Assembly (NCBI RefSeq): GCF_030269125.1
Contig: NZ_BSSM01000003.1
Span: 186,001 to 250,000 of the forward strand
Length of the DNA stretch: 64,000 nucleotides
DNA from: Streptomyces hygroscopicus subsp. hygroscopicus
GTDB lineage: Bacteria; Actinomycetota; Actinomycetes; Streptomycetales; Streptomycetaceae
Direction: 5' to 3'
The position numbers and the translations under genes were made by a program. This document shows, one piece after another, positions 54,648 to 61,199 of the stretch; position 1 is the first letter of the stretch, and each line of letters begins with the position of its first letter. The notes beneath the pieces are model-generated. The model saw only the letters and a program-made list of their open reading frames with translations, had not been told where the DNA came from and ran no database searches.

Positions 54648-55105
54648 CGGGGCGTCCGCTGGTCGGCGGCTACACCCGCATCCTCAATCGTCCCGGCGAG
54701 CATCGTGCCCTCGCCCGCCGGCAGGCGCCACTCCCCCGCCGCTCAGCTCAGTAGCTGGTCAGATCTACGACCACATCGCCCGGGGGCGTCGATCGGCTTC
54801 TGCTCATACTCGTTGGCGAGGTACCCAGAGTGATTCCGGCGAGCAGGCCGGGGGGCCGGTGTGGCTGATGATTACGTCGGCGCCGTAGGTGACGCTCCCG
54901 TCCACCCTCAAGCCGTACGGTTGTGCGCCGGGCGACGGCATCACGGAGCCGGAACAGAAGACGAGGGCGCGCGCGAGGTCGGTCACGTCCCTCTCCTGAG
55001 CCTGAGGCGGGCCCACGATGGCAGTCGCTTCCGTCGAGGGGGGCGGCGCTCGCCGGCGGCGCTCCCCGGTCGCCGAAGATTCACGTCAAGATTGTCTGGT
55101 CGTCC
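54648..55105. other. Gap with no supported gene
   Basis: No frame is recognised. It lies ahead of the ECF42-type promoter. A leftward frame (RDVTDLARALVFCSGSVMPS, around 54990) is of uncertain nature. Confidence 0.4.
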
Positions 55106-55132
55106 TGTCGATCCTTCCCGCGGCCGTTCGTC
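55106..55132 (+). promoter_or_regulatory. ECF42-type autoregulatory promoter
   Basis: TGTCGA (55106-55111), a 17-bp spacer, then CGTC (55129-55132). This agrees with the TGTCGA / CG(A/T)C promoter reported for ECF42 sigma factors in Streptomyces, and lies 41 bp before the DGPF gene they usually control. Confidence 0.75.
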
Positions 55133-55173
55133 ATACCTGTGCAACCAGCCCGACGCCCCAGGAGGAGCGCACC

Positions 55174-55527
55174 GTGAAGTACCTCTTGCTGATCAACACG
55201 CCGTCCCCCGAATCCACCGGAGAACGTCCGGCCGATGGGCCGACCGTGGAGGAGTTCATGGCGTTCGACAAGGCCGTCTCCGATGCCGGCGTCAAGCTGG
55301 ACGGCAACGCACTGGACATCTCGAACGCGACGACCGTACGCGTCCGCGTGGATGGTGAACGAGTCGTGACCGACGGGCCGTTCGCCGAGACCCGGGAGAT
55401 CGTCGGCGGCTACTACCTGATCGACGTTCCCGACCTGGACGCCGCGCTCGACTGGGCCGCTCGCTGCCCGGGTGCCCGGTACGGCACCGTCGAGGTCCGC
55501 ACCGTCTGGGAGCCGGACCTGTCGTGA
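55174..55527 (+). CDS. YCII/DGPF-domain protein, ECF42 partner
   Basis: 117 residues from GTG 55174, with GGAGGAG upstream. The ferredoxin-like fold is MKYLLLINTPSPE at the start, then VTDGPFAETREIVGGYYLID containing the DGPF motif, and ALDWAARCPGARYGTVEVR. DGPF proteins are the regular genomic partners and targets of ECF42 sigma factors; their chemistry is unknown. The sigma-factor GTG overlaps its stop by 4 bp. Confidence 0.93.
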   Translation: MKYLLLINTPSPESTGERPADGPTVEEFMAFDKAVSDAGVKLDGNALDISNATTVRVRVDGERVVTDGPFAETREIVGGYYLIDVPDLDAALDWAARCPGARYGTVEVRTVWEPDLS

Positions 55528-56777
55528 ACGGGCAGCGAGCGACCCGCTCCGTGGAGGCCGTCTTCCGTGAGGACCGGAGCCGGCTGCTCGCCCTGCTCGC
55601 TGCCCGGTTCGGGGACCTCGACCTCGCCGAGGAGACCACCTCCGAGGCCATCGAGGCAGCACTGCGGCGGTGGCCGGTCGACGGAGTGCCGGACAAGCCG
55701 CTGGCGTGGCTGCTCACCACGGCACGCCGCAAGGCCATCGACCGGATCCGACGCGATCGCGCGTACGCCGAGCGGCTGGCGGCTCTGCAGGTGGAAAGCG
55801 ACCGGGCCGCCCCCACGGTTCCGCCCGAGGCCGGCTTCGGCGACATCCCCGACGAGCGGCTGCAACTGTTCTTCACCTGCTGTCACCCCGCGCTCTCCGC
55901 GGAGGCCCGAGCCGCGCTGACGCTCCGCTTTCTCGCGGATTTGACCACCTCCGAGGTCGCACGGGCGTTTCTGGTGCCCACCGCGACGATGGCCCAGCGC
56001 ATCGTGCGCGCGAAACGCAAGATCCGCACCGCGCGCATCCCGTTCCGCGTTCCGGGACCGGACGAACTGCCCGCGCGGCTGCCCAGCGTGCTCCGAGTCG
56101 TCTACCTCGTTTTCACCGAAGGGTACGCCGCCAGTTCCGGCGGCGACCTGATGCGCCCCGACCTGGCCGAGGAGGCGATCCGGCTCGCCCGGATCCTGCA
56201 CCGGCTGCTGCCTGGGGAACGAGAGGTGACCGGGCTGCTCGCGCTCCTTCTGCTCACCGATGCCCGGCGCGCGGCCAGGACCGACGCCGCGGGAGGCCAG
56301 GTGCTGCTCGAAGACCAGGACCGCGCTCTGTGGGACGCCGACCTCATCGCAGAGGGACAGCGACTTGTCGTGCCGGCCCTGACCGGTCCCGGCGTCGGAC
56401 CGTACGCGGTGCAAGCGGCGATCGCGGCGCTGCACGACGAGGCCACCGACTTCGAAACGACCGACTGGCCGCAGATCACCGCACTCTACGACGTGCTGTT
56501 CCAGATCGATCCGTCCCCGCTCATCGCACTGAACAGAGCCGTGGCCATCGCCATGCGCGACGGCCCGCAGGCGGGCCTCCCACTCCTGGACGCCCTTGCC
56601 GACACCGAGGAGCTACGCGGTTACCACCTGCTTCCCGCCGCGAGGGCCGACCTGTTGAGAAGACTCGGCCGCACCACCGAGGCGGCCGCCGCCTACCGAG
56701 CCGCCCTCGACCTCGCGAGCAACGAACCGGAGCGAGCCACGCTCATCCGCAGGCTCGCGACACTCGCCGGTCGGTGA
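55524..56777 (+). CDS. ECF42 RNA polymerase sigma factor with C-terminal extension
   Basis: 417 residues, GTG overlapping the DGPF stop. Region 2 at about 10-80 (VFREDRSRLLALLAARFGDL, LLTTARRKAIDRIRRDRAYA), region 4 at about 130-190 (LTLRFLADLTTSEVARAFLV, MAQRIVRAKRKIRTARIPF), then a 220-residue helical extension with VYLVFTEGYAASSGGDL, ALNRAVAIAMRDGPQAGLPL and TPR-like repeats. This extension, rather than an anti-sigma factor, is the feature that regulates the ECF42 group. Probably transcribes its own operon from the promoter at 55106. Confidence 0.93.
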   Translation: MNGQRATRSVEAVFREDRSRLLALLAARFGDLDLAEETTSEAIEAALRRWPVDGVPDKPLAWLLTTARRKAIDRIRRDRAYAERLAALQVESDRAAPTVPPEAGFGDIPDERLQLFFTCCHPALSAEARAALTLRFLADLTTSEVARAFLVPTATMAQRIVRAKRKIRTARIPFRVPGPDELPARLPSVLRVVYLVFTEGYAASSGGDLMRPDLAEEAIRLARILHRLLPGEREVTGLLALLLLTDARRAARTDAAGGQVLLEDQDRALWDADLIAEGQRLVVPALTGPGVGPYAVQAAIAALHDEATDFETTDWPQITALYDVLFQIDPSPLIALNRAVAIAMRDGPQAGLPLLDALADTEELRGYHLLPAARADLLRRLGRTTEAAAAYRAALDLASNEPERATLIRRLATLAGR

Positions 56778-56984
56778 CCCGGCCCGCCGACACCAGCTCT
56801 GACCGACAGGTCACCGGCACCCGGACCGTTCGTGATCGCTCGGTCTGCGGCTATCCGTCCTCGATGTCCCGGGCCTCTGCATCCGCGTGCGGTCGCACCG
56901 TTGCCGCAGGCCCAGCGTCGCGCCGTGGCGTGCCGTCCATGTCTCCGACTGCAAGTCTGCGGCAGGTCAGCCACGGTGCACCCC

Positions 56985-57080
56985 TCATGCAAGGAACCTT
57001 TGCGGGCGAAGATGACCAAGCTCGCCGCCCGGGGCTGGCTGCACAAGCGGGGCGACGGGCGGTTCACGGCACGTCCGTAG
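56985..57080 (+). pseudogene. C-terminal relic of an IS-associated coiled-coil/winged-helix protein
   Basis: The frame KEPLRAKMTKLAARGWLHKR followed by GDGRFTARP-stop is the closing winged-helix end of the family whose coiled-coil start is at 23227. Nothing upstream continues it. Confidence 0.5.
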
Positions 57081-57085
57081 GCGCG

Positions 57086-57118
57086 CGTCGTGGGCCCGTA
57101 ACTGACGGGCCCACGACG
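57086..57118. terminator. Strong bidirectional hairpin
   Basis: Perfect 14-bp stem (CGTCGTGGGCCCGT and its complement) with a 5-base loop. Placed between rightward relic sequence and the 3' end of the leftward epoxide-hydrolase gene. Confidence 0.85.
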
Positions 57119-57147
57119 GCAATGGGGATCGCCCTCCCGCTAGAGCA

Positions 57148-58047
57148 CTAACGGCCGCTGAAGAAGTCGGTGAGGGCGGCGGCGACGGCCTCGGGCTGCT
57201 CCTCGGGGATGTAGTGACCGGCGTCGGGCACGATGACGCCGGTCACGTTCTCGGCCCACGGGCTGATGGAGGCCGCCATATCCGGGATCGAGCCGTGGCT
57301 GCTGGAGATTCCGAGGACGGGCGCGGTCAGTCGCCGTTGCTCGAGCGCCGCGCGGTTCTTGCGCGCGGACTCGGCGGCGTCGCGGTAGTAGGCGAGGCAG
57401 GCGCGCAGGCCGCCATCGACGGCGAGGGCCGCGCCGTAGTGGTCGAGCTCTGCTTCCTCGAACGCGTCGGGCGCGAGGGACTTGGTCCTCAGGAACCAGC
57501 TGATGTACTCCCGCTCGCGGCCGGCTATCAGCGTCTCGGGAAGATCGGGCACCACGTGGAACGCGAAGTGCCAGGTCTTGAACGCCAGAGTCGGGTCGAG
57601 GGGGATCGCTTCCGGCATGGTGATACCGGGAATTCCGGCGTCGAGCAGCGCGACCCCGTGCAGTCGGCTCTCGTAGTTCAGGGCGAGGGAGAAGGCGACC
57701 CAGGCGCCGATGTCGTGCCCGGCGAGCCAGTAGTCCCGCACGCCGAGGGCGTTCACGGCGGCCTGGACGTGCGCGGCGACCGTGTGCGTGTCGTAGCTGA
57801 GCTCCGGATGCTCGGAATTGCCTTGGCCCGGCCGGTCGATCGCTATGACCCGGAACCGATCGGCGAGAGCAGGCATGACCTTTCGCCAGGCCCACCACGT
57901 TTGCGGGAACCCGGTGAGCAGGACGACGACCGGTCCGTCCGGCCGACCGCCTTCGACGGCGTGCAGGCGGACGCCGTCGGCGTCGACCCAGCGGTGCGTG
58001 AATCCGGCCAGGTCATGCAGGGGCAGGGTGGGGACGGGGTTGGTCAT
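57148..58047 (-). CDS. Epoxide-hydrolase/dehalogenase-type alpha/beta hydrolase
   Basis: 299 residues. Oxyanion motif LLTGFPQTWWAWRK, nucleophile D112 in LAGHDIGAWVAFSL (Asp rather than Ser marks epoxide hydrolases and fluoroacetate/haloalkane dehalogenases), a helical cap domain at about 135-215, and the histidine in VIVPDAGHYIPEEQPEAV. No signal peptide. It is divergent from a TetR gene across an 18-bp palindrome and is the likely target. Confidence 0.88.
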   Translation of the reverse strand: MTNPVPTLPLHDLAGFTHRWVDADGVRLHAVEGGRPDGPVVVLLTGFPQTWWAWRKVMPALADRFRVIAIDRPGQGNSEHPELSYDTHTVAAHVQAAVNALGVRDYWLAGHDIGAWVAFSLALNYESRLHGVALLDAGIPGITMPEAIPLDPTLAFKTWHFAFHVVPDLPETLIAGREREYISWFLRTKSLAPDAFEEAELDHYGAALAVDGGLRACLAYYRDAAESARKNRAALEQRRLTAPVLGISSSHGSIPDMAASISPWAENVTGVIVPDAGHYIPEEQPEAVAAALTDFFSGR

Positions 58048-58096
58048 GGGAATCCTCCATCGAGGCGGGTGGACCGTGCTTCGACGCTAGCACTTC

Positions 58097-58114
58097 TTGA
58101 ACTGATCAGTCCAA
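58097..58114. promoter_or_regulatory. Palindromic operator between TetR and hydrolase genes
   Basis: TTGAACTGATCAGTCCAA, an 18-bp palindrome with one mismatched pair, between the divergent starts. It is a probable TetR binding site. Confidence 0.7.
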
Positions 58115-58132
58115 GATGGGAGGATGGGCCGC

Positions 58133-58723
58133 ATGGCAGGCAAGAAGCAGTTCGACATGGACACGGTGCTCGACGCCGCGATGATCCAGTTCTGGCGCTC
58201 CGGCTACGCCGACACCTCGCTCGACGACCTGTCCCGGGCGACCGGCCTGAACCGCAGCTCGATCTACTCCTCGCTCGGCGACAAGGACGCGCTCTTCCTT
58301 CGCTGCCTGGATCGCTATGCCACGCGCTACGGCGACAAGTTCGACGCCGCCCTCTCGTGCGCGGCCGAGGACCCCGTCGCCGCCGTCCGTGCGTTCTTCG
58401 ACGTCACCCTGAGGCGCATCGCCGACCCCGCCGTGCCCGACGGATGCCTGATGGCCCAGTCGGTCATGGCGAGTCCGGCGCTGAGCCCGAGCGTCGCAGA
58501 GCATGTCAAAGAGTTGTTCGGCCTCCAGCGCCCGCGCCTGCGCACCGCGCTGAAGGCCGGCGGAATGTCCGACGAGAACGCCGAGGACTTCGCCGTACAC
58601 ATAGCGGCCGTGAACCAGTCTCTCGCGGTGATGGGTAGGGCCGGGTCGAGCCCGGAGCAACTCCGGGCGATCGTCGGGGTGACCGTCGACGCGCTCGCGC
58701 GGGCGCTGAGACCGGTCGGATAG
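58133..58723 (+). CDS. TetR-family regulator
   Basis: 196 residues. N-terminal helix-turn-helix FDMDTVLDAAMIQFWRSGYA, TSLDDLSRATGLNRSSIYSS and LGDKDALF, then an all-helical ligand-binding domain with the TetR_C motif PDGCLMAQSVMASPALSP. ATG 58133 was preferred to 58124 because GGAGG at 58119-58123 is only properly spaced from 58133. It probably represses the divergent hydrolase and itself. Confidence 0.9.
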   Translation: MAGKKQFDMDTVLDAAMIQFWRSGYADTSLDDLSRATGLNRSSIYSSLGDKDALFLRCLDRYATRYGDKFDAALSCAAEDPVAAVRAFFDVTLRRIADPAVPDGCLMAQSVMASPALSPSVAEHVKELFGLQRPRLRTALKAGGMSDENAEDFAVHIAAVNQSLAVMGRAGSSPEQLRAIVGVTVDALARALRPVG

Positions 58724-59177
58724 CCGGCATGTCAAATGTGCGGAGGGCAGCGGCTGCGGCTGCCTCGTCTTCCTCATCTTTTTGATCTTCTCGCTCTGGG
58801 CCTCGATCCATCAGGGACGCTGATCGTTTCCCGGCTCGGGAATCGAACGGTGACTGCGCGAGAGGGGCGCCGTTGCCCAGGTGCGGAAAGCCACCAGCAA
58901 CTCGACTTCGCCTGCGCCGGTTTCCTGGAGTCGCTCACCTGAACCGGGGAGAGGTAGCTCCTGCCCCGCACCTACACCGAGCTTCTGGACCGCTGGGCGC
59001 AGGCGAGGACGAACGGTGTCGACCGCGAACGGATCTGCTCCAGCTGCGGCCTCCAGGGCCCCGAGCCGGGAGGGATGGCGGACATCGACCAGCCAGGGTT
59101 ACGTCATGAGGTGTCCGCCATGCTCCGGAGCAGCGTTCCGCCCTTACGCCGGCCCCCTGCGTGGGGTGCGGCACGAG
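58724..59177. other. Gene debris
   Basis: It contains the tail of a small membrane protein without a start (SGCGCLVFLIFLIFSLWASI, ending at a stop at 58823) and a protein-like frame PRTYTELLDRWAQARTNGVD with ICSSCGLQGPEP (about 58960-59075). Neither was recognised or has a start. Confidence 0.4.
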
Positions 59178-59582
59178 TCAGCCCGCAGGCGAGGCAGGGG
59201 GCCGGCGGCCGCGGGCGGGCAGCAGGAACACCGTCAGCCACTCACGCTCTGCCACCAGCTCCCACGGCGCGGGAGGCGTTGTGGTCAGGCGGTCCCACAC
59301 CAGCACGGCGGGCACCTTGACGAGCTGGTGGACGCCGTCGATCAGCGCCGTGAAGTCCCGCTCGCCCATGCTGCGACGTCCGCCTTTGCCCGCCTGGTGG
59401 GTACACAGGCGGTGGCACAGCCGGGTGCGGGAGCCGGTGCGCATGGCAATCAGCCCGGTTGCGGACGGGCGTCCCGCCAGCCGTCCGCTCACCGCCACCC
59501 GCGGGGTGCGGCCGCGCCGGCCCCAGATGCGTCCCCTGGGCCTCCGACGGGTGAAGCCTGCCTCGTCCCGGAGCAAGATGCT
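59178..59582 (-). pseudogene. IS630-family transposase fragment
   Basis: The leftward frame ILLRDEAGFTRRRPRGRIWG, GLIAMRTGSRTRLCHRLCTH, SMGERDFTALIDGVHQLVKV and ELVAEREWLTVFLLPA covers the catalytic core of an IS630 transposase of a type different from the one at 35196. Both ends are missing, and it is fused directly to IS5 sequence at 59583. Confidence 0.8.
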
Positions 59583-59584
59583 CA

Positions 59585-60262
59585 AAGTCAGGTCGGCCTG
59601 CTGGTCGGCTCGTTACGGGAGCACCGCGCGGATGCCGCGTCTGCGCAGGTGACCATGGATCTCGCGGGAGGAGTACGCCTTGTCGGCCAGGACCACGTCC
59701 GGCCCGGGTGCGCGGCCGCCCCCGGCGCCGGGGAACGCGCAGGCGGGCCATCACCTCCGTGAAGGCGGGCGCGGCACCGGCCTGGCCTGCGGTGAGACGG
59801 AAGACCAGGGGCCGACAACGGCCATCAGCGGCGAGGTGGATCGTCGTGGTCAGTCCGCCGCGGGACCGGCCGATGGCGTGGTCGTCCGGCTCGCCGGCCG
59901 GGGCACCTCTGTACGGGCCCGGCCGCGTGCTGGTGAGTCCGCACGATCGTCGAGTCCACCGAGACCGCACAGCTCAGGTCCTCGACCGCGTCGGCCTGGA
60001 CCACGGGCCGGTGCACATCCGCTCCCACGTGCCGTCGACGGCGCACATCCGCAGCCGGTTGCAGACGCCTCGCCGGTCGTCGTACCTCTCCGGCGGACGC
60101 ACCCACTGCGTGCCGGTCCGGAACCTGGAGGCGAGCGTCGATCACTTCACGGTGGCCTCGCCGGCGGCCACCCCGCTTCGCGCCCGCCCCGGAAGCGACG
60201 GCTCGATCCGCGCCCACTGCGCATCGAACAACGGCACCTTGTTCCTGCGGCCGATCCGACCG
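59585..60262 (-). pseudogene. IS5-type transposase relic
   Basis: Read leftward from the end of the exonuclease gene: PLFDAQWARIEPSLPGRAR, then in other frames AVSVDSTIVRTHQHAAGPVQ, AIGRSRGGLTTTIHLAADGR, VMARLRVPR and VLADKAYSSREIHGHLRRRG. Several frameshifts; the C-terminal block is replaced by the IS630 fragment. Confidence 0.8.
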
Positions 60263-60266
60263 TCAC

Positions 60267-60866
60267 TTACAGCTCGGCTTGGTTCCAACGCATCATGTTT
60301 TGGAACAGCTCGGCCTGCTCGATCGCGTCGTCCAACGCATGGTGCGTATGGGGCCGCGAAGAGAGCAGATGCCGCGGCATCGAGCGCTTCGTCGATTCGA
60401 TGATCGGCGAAGCGGACTTGGCCGCGTAAAGAGTCTTGAGATCCAGACACCGAGAATGCCCGAACGGTGAACCGCCAGCGGCGAATTGCATGAAGTACCA
60501 GTACATCCACATCCAGTCATAGCCCAGGGGGTAGGCCAGGAAAACTGGAGCGGCGGCCAGTTCGCCGGAGACAGTTGCGAGCCAGGCAGCCGCAGCATCC
60601 ATGGCGAGGGTGGGCTCCTGCCCCTCTCGTGCCAGTCGATCCCGATCCAGACCGCTGACCGCCAGGGCTTCCGGGTCGTATGCCTCACTGATCGGTTTAA
60701 GCTCGGCATAGAACGTGCGCTCAACCGGGTCGAGCGTCCGGAACGCGGTGCCGTCGTGAAGACCCGCGACTGCCAGACCGAAGCTTGACATCGAGAACGG
60801 ACCCGGCACAGGGCCGTCGGCCTCCACGTCAGCCGAAACGTAAAATTCCGCTTTCGTCATTTCCAC
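60267..60866 (-). CDS. DnaQ-like DEDD 3'-5' exonuclease
   Basis: 199 residues from GTG 60866 (ATG 60860 in frame). The ribonuclease-H-like fold has motif I FYVSADVEADGPVPG (Asp and Glu ligands), a middle VFLAYPLGYDWMWMYWYFMQ and motif III HTHHALDDAIEQAELFQNML-like (HxxxxD). It starts 3 bp after the candidate immunity gene. Its stop lies at the edge of an IS5 relic, so the last residues may be altered. It may be a nuclease effector or cargo of the toxin operon. Confidence 0.83.
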   Translation of the reverse strand: MEMTKAEFYVSADVEADGPVPGPFSMSSFGLAVAGLHDGTAFRTLDPVERTFYAELKPISEAYDPEALAVSGLDRDRLAREGQEPTLAMDAAAAWLATVSGELAAAPVFLAYPLGYDWMWMYWYFMQFAAGGSPFGHSRCLDLKTLYAAKSASPIIESTKRSMPRHLLSSRPHTHHALDDAIEQAELFQNMMRWNQAEL

Positions 60867-60869
60867 TGC

Positions 60870-61199
60870 TCACTGAAAAGTCTGCGTGGGGAACTGGGCG
60901 GTTACCGTCAGCCCGGCCGCAGCAGCGGCGTCCAGGATGTTCCGACGCAAGGCTTCAGCCTCGTCCGAGGGTAGCGGATCCCGCTCGTAGGTGAGCGCAA
61001 TCATCCAGTCGTCGTCGGCGTAACGCCAGAGCGTCAGCTTCACATGACCCTGTTCTTTAGATCGCAGGTCTCGCTGTCCGAATTCCTCATCCCAGTCATC
61101 ATCAAGGCGACCACGCCGGCTCAGCCCCACCTGCTCCCGAAACCTGGAGAGCTGTCCCCCGAGGTGGCCCTTCATTCGAATCCGTAGCTGATCATTCAT
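60870..61199 (-). CDS. Candidate immunity protein of the adjacent toxin
   Basis: 109 residues from ATG 61199, overlapping the toxin stop by 8 bp with GGGAGGGG correctly placed. Compact, charged, no signal peptide or membrane segment ([40 protein letters not shown]). No family is recognised. A small cytoplasmic protein coupled to the 3' end of a polymorphic toxin gene is normally its antidote; that role is inferred from position only. Confidence 0.7.
   Translation of the reverse strand: MNDQLRIRMKGHLGGQLSRFREQVGLSRRGRLDDDWDEEFGQRDLRSKEQGHVKLTLWRYADDDWMIALTYERDPLPSDEAEALRRNILDAAAAAGLTVTAQFPTQTFQ

Noticed and set aside
58830..58865. A GTTCGATTCC-like T-arm on the minus strand suggesting a tRNA
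   Set aside because: The flanking bases do not form a 5-bp T stem and no acceptor or anticodon arm can be built.
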